From assembly GCA_964017155.1 (NCBI GenBank), contig OZ024856.1, positions 7,122,313 to 7,186,312 on the forward strand: a DNA stretch of 64,000 bases, in the 5' to 3' direction. The notes beneath the pieces were generated by a model. The model was not told the origin of the DNA. It worked only from the letters and a program-made list of their open reading frames with translations, and did no database searches. The translations under genes were made by a program, and so were the position numbers. Source of the DNA: Oasisia sp. SBJ-2009 (lineage: Eukaryota; Annelida; Polychaeta; Sabellida; Siboglinidae). This document shows positions 1 to 12,974 of the stretch, one piece after another. The first letter of the stretch is position 1. The number at the start of each line of letters is the position of its first letter.

Positions 1-116
1 GTTATATTTATGCGACATTCAGAGTGTTTGTATTAATGCGACATTTAGTGTGTTGTATTGATGCGACAGTGGATATGTTTGCATTGATCCGACATACAGT
101 GTTTGTATTTGCGACA

Positions 117-193
<77 letters not shown>

Positions 194-895
194 ACAGTGG
201 GTGTCAACATTCAGTATTAATGCGGCATTCAGTGTGTTTGCGTTGATGCAATATTCGGTGTGTTTATATTGATGCAAATTTAAGTATGTTTGTATTGATG
301 CGATATTCAGTATGTTTGCATTTATGCGATACTCAGTGCGTTTGAATTGGTTGATGTGACATTTGGTGTGTTTGTATTGATGCGACAGTTAGTGTGTTTG
401 TTTGTATTGATGCGATATTCAGCGAGTTTGTATTGATGCGACATTCAGCGAATTTATATTGATGCGTCATTCAGTGTGTTTGTATTAATGGGCCATTCGG
501 TGTATTTCTATTGATGCAACATTCAGTGTGTTTATATTGATGCGACATTCGATAAGTTGGTGCGACATACATTGTTTGTATTATTGTGACATTTAGCGTA
601 TGACATGTGCATTGATGGCACATTCGGTGTGCTTGTATTGATGATACATGCGCTGTGTTTATATTGATGCGACATTCAGTGTGTTTGTATTGATGCGACA
701 TTCAGCGTGTTTGTATCGATGCAACATTCAGTGTGTTTGCATTGATGCGACATTCAGTGTGTTGGTATTGATGCGACATTCAGTGTGTTTATCTGAATAC
801 CAGATTCGGTACGTTTGCATTGATGCGACGTACAGTGTGTTTGTATGGATGCGACATTCAATGTGTTTGTATTGATGGGACATCCGGACCGCGGA
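1..895. repeat. 26-bp minisatellite array with internal (GT)n
   Basis: About 30 diverged tandem copies of a 26-bp unit are present, with core GATGCGACATTCAGTG followed by TGTTTGTATT. The array starts outside the window and ends near 890. At 121-189 the GTGTGT within one unit has expanded to a pure (GT)n of about 69 bp. Open frames through the array, such as 648-875, are by-products of a repeat unit that lacks stop codons, not genes. Confidence 0.95.
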
Positions 896-1948
896 TGCTT
901 AACACATTCACACACTACACATTTTAAAATCCGGTATAGCGACTAACTGTGGCCACAGCTTCCTTTCTAACAAACAGTAATGTTTGTAAAAATTGTAACA
1001 ACTTCTGTATTGACGGGTTACATGGTAATCATGTTTAGCTGCCGCTGGTCCTCAGTGTGAGTCGCGGGCTTACCTTCCCGGTCGTATAGAACGTAGAGAT
1101 TGGGCCTGGTCACAGAGTGCCTGATACACGGGACGTCTAATCAGTTATGATCTGCGAGCGTGTCACAAGTCAAACGCGTCGCCATTCAAACAGGTGTCGC
1201 ACGTCAGATGTATTCCGTATCAATATAATTACGACTGTGCACGGGTCGGCTGAAGCCAAACGTTTCGTGCGGCCCGCAGTATTTACCGCGCCGCGCTAAG
1301 CACACGTGATACCTGCCCGGACAACGGGTGAGTGGATTTCAGAAGGAAAAGATACAAACCCGCAAACCGTGTCTTTGATTGAGTTGCCATTCAAAACACT
1401 CATCCGTGATTACAAGACTTAAAAAAAAAGAATTTTATATTGTTAAAAATGCAAAACGCTGCAGACGTCACGTCACGTTCTGGATGGCTCGTCTGTTCGA
1501 GCACAATCGCGACTTCTGTGGGATGGGTACGGACGGTTTGAGGCGTGGATTGGTATTATAACGGATATATTTAATTTGGGGAGACGTGCGTAGATCACAG
1601 TTATTTATTTGACGATGATCAAAGTTGCCATGGCAACCGACAAGACGTCAGTAGCGTGAATGCGCATGTTCAAAGTGGAGTTTTGAACGCGTTCAGCATA
1701 TAATATACATATATAATATATATACTTTTTTTACTAAGCTTGCGTTGCTGATAAAATGTATGTGTGCGTGCGGTTTGTGGTTACGTTACCTTTTTTCTCT
1801 GAGAGGGTTTGCATTTCTGGCATGAAACTTCAAGGAATATATTTGCCACATTTCATATTATATATATAATTTATATTATCCCTATATAAGTGTGTTTCAG
1901 AAATGCTACGTATCTTTTGTTTTCGATATTTGTCGTTGGGGTAAATGT

Positions 1949-1980
<32 letters not shown>

Positions 1981-4900
1981 TATAAGGCCTAGATATGTGT
2001 ATGTGTGTTTCAGGAATGTAACGTAACTATTTTTTCGATATTTGTCGTTTGGGTAGGTGTTCTTACCAGTCCTATGGTCTGTATGACGTACATCAGACGG
2101 GGAAATTAACTGTTAATAAAGTTACGCGTGGATTCTGCGACTGTTCGGAAGAGCGCCAGTGGTCCACCGCGCCAGTCATGCCCGGGTGTCTGGTCGTGTT
2201 CACAGGCGTTAACGCGGAAGAACTCGTTCAAATTTGCTCAATGAATTCGTATTATGTGGCTGCACACACTGAGTGGAAACTACAACGCTGTCCCTGACCC
2301 CACAGTTCCTTACAGCAAAAGCCGAGTTACGTTGAAAACACAGGCGTGGTATTTTCGAGTTATGTGTTTAACAGATTACATCGGTGAAACAGGTGGACGC
2401 GAATCGATTGTATACATTTCGTTAACACATAAATTACCATATATTACGCTAAATAAATTATACCGCGCTAAAAAGAAACCATATGTGATCATTGTTTGTG
2501 GTCTTCCGCACGACTAATCTTAGAGCGATTGCATGCAGTGTCTGTAAACTACAGTGTTATTTCTGCAACGATTTAGAAGGTCGGGTGCTACGGGGAATTA
2601 AATATTCGCCGCCGAAACGCATATATACATTCTACGCATAGCTCTGCTGAAGTGAGATTTCACAAAGCATAGACCCACCCACCAACCCGGTAATTAAGAA
2701 TCACTAGAGGGAAACCGAGACAGTTTACACCTGTATCTCCCCGTAGACCTCCAATCGTCGTGCCAACCCTCACGTGTCCACGAATAGACCGCCCTTTCAT
2801 AAAGAACGCGTCCCACAAAAGCCCCAGCGCAACAATGCTCGGAAGCGTGTCATTTTATACCACGGAGACGCGTCGTGAATCGCCAAGCGCGGCTCAGTTT
2901 ATTGCCGAGTCACGCTACGTACGCTAAAGAGAAAGCATCGAACACACGGGACATTGCGTAGAAACAATTTATTGCCGTTCCAGATGTAAATACAGCCGAC
3001 CGCTGTAGAACCACGGGTGTAAAATGAAAACAAAACTATACACGATTAGAAACATTTCGATAGCATTACGTATGATAAACGTGCCTGATGACAAATATAG
3101 ACAAGAGAAGACCAGACACACGTTCACATACACACGGACACACACGCACACACAACGTCGCCAATGCCGGCGACGATGCAGCAGCACGAACCAATTGCCT
3201 ATAGACCGCCCGTCGTCTCACGCCACGCCACACAACCCAACCTCGTGCGCCTTTTGCCCACTTGCCACTCGTACAGATCCAGCCTATTACTCAAAGAACA
3301 TGTGAAGTTTGTTTTGTGCAATGATTCAGTGTGCACGGTCGACTTTATCAATCGCTGCACCCGAATTAAGTCGACCCAACTTTCCAAGTTGAACCACGGG
3401 AGGTGGTTGTCCTGTAAAAATAAGCCATATGTGTTGTGCAATGTACAAAGAAAAACCAAAACGGATTTCACAAAAGGGTAACGTGTAGGTAGACGTTATC
3501 AATTTTCTGACAATTCCCCCTGCCCGGATCGACCTAGTATTGTGTTGTTTCACCCCAACAAAAACGAGACACGCATCCAAACCAGGCAGCACTTTCCATG
3601 TGCCGCCTTCACTTACTGACTGCGCATTAAATGTCGCGTTGAATGGGCGAGGCGGTCAACCTGTGACGACACATAATTGGCAGTGTCTCTGTGCACCGGA
3701 GCCGTTTACTGGGACCATCGTCAACGTATATTACCCATTTATTGTGAAACCACAAACGAGACTTGTGGAGACGGAATATAAAAATACACACAACTCGGCG
3801 TAGTGTTAATGTGGGCCGCCGACCTGTAGACAGAGTCGTAGCAAAGTAAAGGCGCACAGTCTTTCGACCCGCGCAGACAATATTCGACATATGCAACGCC
3901 GCCACAAACGAACCACCGCCAGCCAACAGCCAACTCGTCCGGTCTGCGGACTTACGCAGTCGGTTAACTAAAATTACACGTACTGTTGCCCTAGATTCCG
4001 CGGGCTGACGGGACTGGTGTTAGAGAGATAAGTCTGCGGCGTGCCTGGCCTTCGGCAGCGCCAGCTTGGACAAGGTTACGTCACACGCACCGAGTGGATA
4101 TATACCGGAAACAACAGTTGCCAGCGACGACTACAGGCATATGTAACCAACAGTTTCTCCGGAACCAATGACGTCGGTCAGCGTGAACGAATTCACACAC
4201 CCCGTGTCCCACATGATAACCAACCACGCCGCGAGATCTCGCTACCCGAACGAGACTTACATTACAAAAAGGCGCTGTCGTTAATTCACTACCTGAAATA
4301 ATAATTATAATAATAATAATACAGTGTAATAATACAACGTGGAGTGCTGCGCGACGACTCCGTGTTAACTCTGTACAAATGACCGTGCTGCTGGTGTTAC
4401 TATATAAAAATTGGTTCCCGGCAATCGACGTCGTCTACGTACATTGTATACAGCGTTTTAGCCCGTATCAAAATGGCACCGGCACCCGACGGCCTCCGCC
4501 GGAACGAAACAGAGTACGTCCCCGTACAGCAGACACCGCCGGGCTACAGAAGAACTATCATCTTTACGACTATTTCGCTTTCCGTGGTAGACATACACGC
4601 GATACAGATAATCGTCTGCGTAAAGTTTGACTTTATTTACTCCAGCAATTGCATCCAAAAATAAAACTACGCTGTATACATAGACACGTGGCCACCTACA
4701 GCCGGTGCCGTCCGTCCGTCCAGTCGCGGTCCGCCGGCGTCGGTCGCCGTCGATAATCCGATTTTCTCACAACCGTAAATTCGTACGAAAGCATCGTAGT
4801 AAGCACCTATCGCCTCCCCTCCCTCCGCCGGGCGCCACCGGCGGCGAAACGCCCAACAAAACTCGTAATCTTTGCCGAAAAACGTAAAACATCTCTCCTA

Positions 4901-5380
4901 AATTAAAATTCCGAATAGTATTGCCACCGGCCAGAATATAACAGATCCACGCCGACCGCACAGGCTGATTGACCGGCTGTCGCTGACCCAACAGTACTGA
5001 CGTCGTTGGTGGACAACGACACCGGCGACCTGACCTGACCTTTAACACCAGTCACCCGCAACAACATAATACATATCAGGACAATGAGGTATCGGCAAAA
5101 CAATGCATTTATGTCTTGAAGTCGTGGAAGATTACACGTGAACACACTACTTGTTATCGTCTACTACATTCAATAGTGCCACCGGTTAAGCACATAGCAG
5201 TGGTCAGCCAGTGGTCACCACGCACGGGCCAGAGACAGCCAAAAGACGGTGTCCAGACGGTGGACCGTTGTTAATTAAATAAAGATCATCAACGTCTCCT
5301 CCGACTACAGGTGTATTTCATTGTTGTCTCACTCCGCATAGTGGTTGTCTCTGTGAATTTACCCTCCAACACGACATCGC
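896..5380. other. CpG-rich non-coding DNA downstream of Meis
   Basis: No recognisable gene is present. Short (TA)n tracts lie at about 1692-1722, 1855-1870 and 1950-1980, and an AC-rich stretch at about 3117-3152. CpG is frequent, unlike in the large introns further right. The many short open frames here on both strands match no family I know and are expected in GC-rich sequence. Part of the region may be Meis 3' UTR. Confidence 0.5.
4632..4637 (-). promoter_or_regulatory. Candidate poly(A) signal for Meis
   Basis: This is the first canonical AATAAA that I find on the minus strand downstream of the stop at 7165 (it reads TTTATT on the plus strand). If used, the 3' UTR would be about 2.5 kb. 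A non-canonical signal nearer to the stop cannot be excluded, so this is weak positional evidence only. Confidence 0.2.
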
Positions 5381-5382
5381 AG

Positions 5383-5703
5383 CGCGTGGGTCCACGACCA
5401 TCTAGTGCGTGGATTCACGACCATCTAGTGCGTGGATCAACGACCATCTAGTTCGTTGATCCACGACCATCTAGTCGTGCTTGGATCATCGACCATCTAG
5501 TGCGTGGATCCATCCACGACCATCTAGTCGTCCGTGGACCCTCGACCATCTGGTGAGTGGACCCATCCACGACCATCTAGTTCGTGCGTGGATCCACGAC
5601 CATCTAGACCGTGCGTACGCGACCATCAAGTATGTGGATCAATCACGATCTAGTTCGACCATCTGCGGAGTGGGCCCATCCACGACCATCTAGTCCGTGC
5701 GTG
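5383..5703. repeat. Minisatellite with CACGACCATCTAGT core
   Basis: About 13 imperfect copies of a 21-30-bp unit have core CACGACCATCTAGT, most followed by a GCGTGGATC-like arm. Spacing and arm length vary, so the array is degenerate. The units are rich in GGATCC and CTAG palindromes. It lies about 1.5 kb beyond the Meis stop codon, on the 3' side, possibly inside the 3' UTR. Confidence 0.92.
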
Positions 5704-7164
5704 GCTTGAGTGACCACGGCGAAGCAGTAAGGTTTCGTCCGGAGTATCTACGCAAGCACCTGGCGCCAGTCTGGAGCTCATATAGCAGAATGGAGGAGAA
5801 CCAACGTATTAAACAACCTGACGGCGGCGCGGCGACCCAGCGCGACCCGGCCCGACCCGCCGCGTAATAACAACTACTAGTTACGTCCACTCGATATGAC
5901 GATGACGACCGTGACGACGACGATGATGACGATGACTCTTTACAACAACAATAACAACAAGATTGTCTTCAGTTCTGCTCTGAGCTGGAATCGAGCGCGG
6001 GCCGGTTCCACCGACCGGCAGGCACGCAGCTCGACGCAGAGTTTACCCTAGAGCCCAAACACACAGTGCAGGATTTCTGAAATCACCCGCAGCCGCGGAG
6101 ACAACGGACGCACGATGCTATATCACTGACCTACGACTACACTCACTTGGTCACCAACATCTCCTGCGCAAAATGCGTTTCGGAATACTCTAATTGTAAA
6201 ATAAAGCTGCCGTGAAAAATATATTTGCCGTTTCCAATGGCAGTGGCTGTTTTCTTCTGTAATGAGCAACGACTAAACTGTAAACGTTACAATAAAATAT
6301 ATGTGCCATTGTGTTGATATAGCATCGTGATGCGTTGTCCCGATGGCGGCGCCACCAGAATGTACAGTCTTTCACTTTCACTGCAAACACCTCTAACATA
6401 ATTACACCTCGACATTGATTACGATCAGGATTTCACCAACTGAAACCGTCCGTCTTGTTCTCTTGCAAAGACAAGTCCGCTCCAAAGCCACACCCCAAAA
6501 CATGTCAACATGACGCGCGTGTGGCCTTGCTGCATAGCTGTATAGCAATAAACGTTTTGTGTTTTGTCTTGCACGACGTACGCAGGTAAACACCTGCGAG
6601 CTACCGCCACAACGCGTGTAGTGGTACCTTCGTTGTCACCCTTGCACTCGACACACGGATGACCGCCTTCTTGCCCCGATCGTAACGTCTGTTCTCGTCG
6701 ACCACGTCCGGGTTTCCGATGGCGTCCGCCGGACGTGACGTCAACGTACGCGTAGAATCCGATCGTTCAACAGCGACATCCGCGAAGCACCACACCGCGA
6801 TGACGGCGGTGCACCAAACCAAACCGAACGCGTTTGATCTCACTGACGCCCACAGCACTGTAGTTCCGTATTAGTTGCTGCAAGCCAACCAACGCCTGCG
6901 CTCATCCGCACTTCACATCACGTCGCGTCACTTCACGTTCGCAAACAACAAAACACACGTTTTGAGCCAATATCCGCGCAAACACAAACGTCTCGAGTGT
7001 GTCGCCGCTGGTTCCGGCGTCCGGCCGGCCACGCCGCTGTCAACCACCGTCCGTACGTGAAGCTCGCCGCGGCCCTGCCCTTGCCCTGGCCCTGGCCCGG
7101 CACGGCACGGAGACACGAGAGGGGTGAATGAGGTATGCAGTCGACACGCACGCCGCCTTCGTCT
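5704..7164. other. Sequence immediately 3' of the Meis stop codon, probable 3' UTR
   Basis: There are no recognisable coding features. A GAC/GAT-type trinucleotide run lies at about 5895-5937, followed by an AAC-rich stretch to about 5960. AT-rich and CpG-rich blocks alternate. The region follows the stop codon directly, so it probably includes Meis 3' UTR (inference). Confidence 0.45.
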
Positions 7165-7415
7165 CTAGCCGGCGTGGATGTCCTGTATGTGTCCCATCGC
7201 GTCCATACTGCTGTGCAGCGGCGGACTTTGCGTCGTCGGCAGTCCAGCCATGCCCGGGTGGCCGAGCGGGCCACCGTGGGCCATCATCATGTGATGGGGG
7301 TGGCCGGGGATCAGCATGGCCTGTGAGTGAACGGGCGCGCGCAGTTGCGACATCTGCGAGTAGGACCCGCCCGGGGAGGCGCAGTACATGTCGGCGCCCG
7401 GCATGCCCTGGAGCC
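7165..7415 (-). CDS. Meis: Meis/homothorax terminal coding exon with stop codon
   Basis: This exon gives two bases of a Gly codon, then 82 residues from LQGMPGADMYC to MGHIQDIHAG, and a TAG stop at 7165-7167. The Met/His/Gly/Pro-rich composition and the order of motifs (GLQGMPG, QLRAPVHS, IPGHPHHMMMAHGGP, HPGM, SPPL, D-IHA at the end) match the long C-terminal exon of Meis, whose last residues are usually DIHAQ. Here they are DIHAG. The acceptor is tgtgttgcag ending at 7416. The exon is GC-rich compared with upstream exons. The C-terminal region of Meis proteins is described in the family as a transactivation region. The 3' UTR continues leftwards and its end is uncertain. Confidence 0.94.
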
Positions 7416-8343
7416 CTGCAACACACAACACACACGTCAAACTACACATCCACGTCACACACCCGTACACATCTGTACATGTCGTCAATAAGTAAAAACA
7501 ATAACTAAACAACAGTGACCGATATTCATGGCTGTGTAAGCAATTTCTACTACGGCGACCGTTTATTTATTCATTGTCAATACGTTTTACCTGAAATTGC
7601 ACTATCGTACGTCGACCCCCGGACACTACCGCACGTCAGGTGTTACATTTTCTTGTTATCTGTACTTTAGATTTCCCGACCGAACAATATTTCAGGTTAT
7701 TTAAACTATCAACGTCGGTCTACGTAACCCTTGTGATACCAATAATTATTGTACACGGCAACTACTAATTGTCGTTTATATACAAATAACATACATATTT
7801 ATTTGTGACATTAAAGAATTAATTTACACGATTTCTTTTAGACAGAAATTATTACATATGATATTAATTTCACAAAAAAACGTTTCATCAATACGATGAA
7901 ATGAGAGCAAGCAGTACAGAAATGTCGTCGAGAACAGAACTCGCAATAAAGACATCACGGCGACACGGCATTAGTGCTATCAAAAATGACAAGCGGGATA
8001 AACCATGCGGCCACCGAGCCTACTACTCGCAGTAATGATATTTGCTGAGGACTCGGGAACACGTGGAGAGGTTGGCCGCGTGGACTCACGTGCTGACAAG
8101 GCAGGAAATGATTCTATGTTGACGGCAATTTCGTCGGCGAAGCACTATAAACGTGATCCCGTGAAAATGACACGAGTCATCTTCTGCAATCCCATTTAAG
8201 ACAGTGTGCGGCCGGCGAGCTTTAAGAGTTTAAAGTCGCCTAGTCGCACTGTCACCGCTAATCCGGTCAGCTGTCACGCGGGATATAGCATATTAAGACA
8301 CGGTACACGGGCGTACGGGAACGGTAACAGGAGTCGCCGAAGG

Positions 8344-8478
8344 AACCGCGTCCCGTAGAACCGCGTCCCGTAGAACCGCGTCCCGTAGAACCGCGTCCCG
8401 TAGAACCGCGTCCCGTAGAACCGCGTCCCGTAGAACCGTGTCCCGTAGAACCGTGTCCCGTAGAACCGTGTCCCGTAG
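8344..8478. repeat. 15-bp tandem repeat, nine units
   Basis: Nine contiguous units of AACCGCGTCCCGTAG are present. Units 1-6 are identical and units 7-9 share one change, GCG to GTG, which is a CpG to TpG transition. The near-perfect homogeneity implies recent expansion. Confidence 0.97.
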
Positions 8479-8550
8479 CGTTTTGCGTTTATTTCGGCAT
8501 TGTAATAAACATCAGGTTCAAAATAAATAAATCTCTAATGTATCGCGACC

Positions 8551-8552
<2 letters not shown>

Positions 8553-8611
<59 letters not shown>
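8553..8611. repeat. (TA)n microsatellite
   Basis: An essentially pure TA dinucleotide run of about 59 bp lies just past the 15-bp minisatellite. Confidence 0.97.
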
Positions 8612-8614
<3 letters not shown>

Positions 8615-9000
8615 ATTTACAAATAAAATATAAACTTTCTATAAGTTCAAACATATATTATTAATAATACATTTGGAAGTACAAAGTATTTGCGTTAACA
8701 CGACCTGTTCCTTTTCCAACAGATCCTCGTGTGCGCTCCGTGGCTTTATTATGTTGACGATTAAATATAATATTGGGCCATGTGCTCGTGGTAAATTACC
8801 AAAATGTAATTTTTACTGATTACCGCATTACACAAATTACGCAAACATTTAGTATGTAATTATTTTGTCATCTAACACTACTTTCATGGCGAACCAACCA
8901 TATTGTACCACGGATTGTGTGTGTTCGCGTTTCGGTCGCTGGCCGAATTAACATGATATCAGCCGTGTCTGGCAAACAACGGTCATCAACAGAGTTCAGG

Positions 9001-9480
9001 TCCAATTGATGGCGGTCGTACGGGGCCCAGCCTGCCGCCCGTACACGCTCACGTACACGTCACGTACATAATGGGTACCTGTGTGAAGAATGCCCGTGTG
9101 CCGACCTGCGCATCCCGGCCGGCCCCGTCTGTTTACACGATCTCTAATTGATATAAATCACCAACAGTTGCCCGTCTGACACACTGTTTTGCCATCGACA
9201 CCGCAGCCCAGTTGCCATTTCCATAAATACACCCAACTGGGAGTGATTAGGAAGCGATCCCCGCGAGATCAGCTGTCAGTGGGGCCGCTCCAGGAATGGG
9301 AAGGCAACCCGGGAGGGATGTCCCAAACCACACCTGAAATTACCCGCTAATGCTGCGGGGAGGAGAGGAGAGGAGACCGCCGGCGGTCCCTCCAACTCGA
9401 CCATCTGGTGCAGCCAAAGGTCGCAAACCGAGCCTTGTCTCCGGAGACTCGCGGTGAACCGGGAGATATAAGTTTAAAAT
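9001..9480. other. Unique, motif-rich intronic block, candidate conserved element
   Basis: A repeat-free, compositionally complex stretch contains homeodomain-type cores (TCTAATTGATATAAATCACC near 9142, GTGATTAGG near 9243) and CAGCTGTCAG near 9270, which includes the CTGTCA core bound by Meis/Tgif factors. Clustering of such motifs in an intron of a TALE gene is compatible with an enhancer, but nothing here proves function without cross-species alignment. Confidence 0.25.
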
Positions 9481-12400
9481 ATCGAACGATTAAGAATTGA
9501 TTCAGTCACTTTATTCATTTTTTTAAAGCGCACAACGCGGCAGAACGGGCCGGCAGAAAGCTTCAGTAACATGTGGAGTTGGTTTGTGAAAACGTAATAA
9601 TTCGAGATTACTCCAGTTTGGTTCTAACGGCAGTATTCCGACATTGTAATATTTCCTTTTTTCTAAATCGCTGATAGTAGATAGAAAACTGGAGTCATTT
9701 GCGTATACTTATAAATTCTGAAATGCCTTAATTTAAACTCTTTAATTTGATATTATGTTGGATAATTTTTGGTTAAATAAACACTTCAAATCACGCCAAC
9801 TTTAGCAAAAAGAATGCGTAAACCCAACATATTCGTACGAGGCATAACACCTACAGCAGAGCTCAGACTCAACCCATCACTTCTCCACAGTTTCTGCGGT
9901 TGCGGGGAATTAACGTTTGCTCTTTTGTCTGCTCTTTTCACGTGTTTCGCGACGGCGACAACGACGGCCGAAACACTGCCTCTCAATCCTACACACGACC
10001 CGAGTTCAGTAAATCACTCTCTTTGTCGCCAAGCACAATCCGCTCCCCGGACACGACAATGCCGCTTGACCCAACCGACAAGCGTCGCACCTGACTCATC
10101 GCGCGGGGTTTCGAAATGTCAACGGCGGAACAATATCGCTATATAACTTGAGCCAGAACTTCGCGGCTAATAAAAGGCCCGCTAATACGCCCAGCGTGAC
10201 GTGTGGCTTCTGATGGCCGCCGCGGAACTGTCACGATGTGACGGCGAGCGAGTGTCCAGCGCGCGGGAGGAGGCAGCCGTACAAATTAGCGGTGTCCTCT
10301 TCCGGCGGCTTCCGTGTTCTTTTCACCGTCTCAGCTGTGTGTTTTCTTATTATTTCTTGCATGGCTACGTGCACGCGGCAGCTGCGCGCGCTTCAAAGCG
10401 TCGCCGGAGGCAGCGACGAGGCAAATATCGTGACGCATCGGCCGCGCGCCTCAAAAAGCCTGTCATACTTAAGTTGCCCGAACTGGCAATCAATGCCGGT
10501 TTGCATGTCACACGAAGAAAAGCCGGCGGATTAGGACAGCCGCTCGCCGGCGCGCCGTGTAACCGCACCGTTGTCGCGAAATTATCACCGCTTTGTAATC
10601 ACGTTGTGTCGAAATCGTATTACAAAACACCATTTGTCGAATAATCTTATCAATGTCAGTGCCTGCTAATTGGCGCCACGCTTAGCGCCATCCTCCCATC
10701 CGGTTTTTAAAATAAAAAGCTGTTGCCTATTTTACACTGTTATGTGAATCTAGATTCAGCCGTGGCGTTGCATGCAATATAAAGACTAGGGCGACGACTC
10801 CTTATACACGTGTGTGTGAGTGTGTCGCCATCAATTGTTAGTCGACGTGTTGCCATTATTAATAACAACTTCTCCTCCATCATTTCATCCCGTCAAAGAA
10901 CACGAACAAGCTGGCCACTACAAGATAATGTCCAGACCGACGGTGGATCACGTTGGCGGGCACAGATTACGCCACTGCATCGCCGACCCAACGTCCCACA
11001 ACAGACGTTTCCACGTGGCCGAACAAATATCGGCCGTCACGCGTGGCTGCACAAGCCTCATCCAAGCGCCAAATAGCCATGGGGATTGAGATGTGCGAGA
11101 GTTACGCGCAAAACATATTATTTGTATTGCGCACGGACGCTATCGACGCGTCGCCATGGCGACGGTACACAACGACCCGCCTCTGGCTTTTGGCGACCGT
11201 ACTAATGCGACATCGGAGGCTGTGACAAATCTGGATGGAATACAGATTAGAGCCAAGAGCATCGGCGACGCGCTGAATCAGCCCATACGCACTGATGCCA
11301 GACCCGATACGAACGCAAATGTTGCCAAACGCATTTTTCCTGCACAATCTCGGCAACTGGTTTGTGCAATCATGTGGACGACGCCGCCATATCTCCGTCC
11401 TCCGGGAGCGGACGAGTTCGGCCGTGACTTTAGCACGAAAACGCCACAGCGGCGAAACAATAACTCCAACAACGGGACCGATTTAGCGAGCGCGAACGGT
11501 TCCCGGAAAACAGTGGCCGAGGCAGTCTCAGTTTTAACTCGCCGGATTTGATTGTCGAGAACCATTTCCATGATGAAGTAGTTTTTCCGCGGTGCTGGCA
11601 GCTGCACTGCATTATAGGAATGGGGTGAGCGGCATATTAAAATATCGAATTCCGACCGGATGAACATAAATCCCCACCCCTACAAAACGCCAGGCTAGGC
11701 CAGATGTGACACCGACAGCGGCACTCCCACGGGAGACGAAACCTCCGAAACAATGACACACGCGCGGCTTGGAAGCATGCAAAGTTCCACCCGTGCCGAC
11801 CGTTTTAAATTATGAAATTCAAATACCATGCCTGCTCTCGCGGAATAGAATATTCCGTTGGCACATTACTAAAATTAACACTTAGCCTAATATGAAGACC
11901 CACTAGAGAAATCACAAGCGGTGAAGTTGGATCATGCTGGACTGTGATTTATGACGTATTAGGATGCTAAGGTGAAGTTCTCCTGAAGTAGAACCCAGGA
12001 GATTCACAAACAATGCCAGTTGGTGACCACGCGGCATGGATTATGTATGTGTAATTAGCATGAATGGTTACACCATGCATACAAACAACGTTGCTAATTT
12101 GACTTCTTCAATGAAACAACTTCTTCACGATACACCCGAATCTCTGGAGAAATGAACGTCTTGATGATGAAACATGTTTCGATCATGTGACCGACAGCAC
12201 AATTTTAACATCTTCTCAGACATACGTCTTCACGTTTTTTCCTTACAACAACTGTTCTATCAAATGTGGGCTTTGTACTTTCCGAATCAACAGTTACACA
12301 GACAACCGAATCTATTAAACAGCCTGCTGCCTTCCACAATAAGTCGCCCACAATAAGTCAACCCTCTATCACCGAAACCGCATAATCACGGTTGATTCTA

Positions 12401-12974
12401 TCTGTTTTATGTTCACAGCCGGCTGACAACAGTCACTGTCCCAACAACCCATTTCATGACAACTGAACTTCAATCATTTGATGCCAGACAAAGGCAGGTC
12501 GTAAACACCGCAGGAAATTTGCGCCATTCCGAGGAAATGATCATCTATGATCGCGGCGGAGAGCGCCAACTGCGACAAGATTCGGCGCCCGGCAAAGACG
12601 GCCGGGCCGCTATCGTCGCGTGATCGCTGATGCGGGGCAAGATAACTACACCTTTGGCCGGAGTCGCTTTTTGTAGGCGCCGCACCTCACAGTTAAATAT
12701 GCCGCGGCGACTCATTCCGTATGCAGGGCAGGTGTCGTGGCGTGTATGCGCGTTGTATGGACTTCAATTTATCGAGCTATATTCGGCCGAGCTCCCATTG
12801 AGGGGTACAGCTACAATTATAGGGCTTCCCCCAACCCTCCGCGGGATGTGGACAGCCACAGTTACACGTGCAAACACGCATTCAACCGCCCTGGCCGCCT
12901 TCCAACGCCGCCTACGTCACCAAGACACCACCGCGGGCTGTTTGCCCAACAACCCTGGCCAAACAGGAGCAGTT

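Noticed and set aside
3164..3481. 105-codon plus-strand frame downstream of Meis
   Set aside because: No family similarity. Overlapping frames of similar length occur on the other strand, typical of GC-rich non-coding DNA.
10201..10644. 147-codon plus-strand frame in the last Meis intron
   Set aside because: No domain, no splice context and overlapping alternative frames in CpG-rich DNA. Probably chance.
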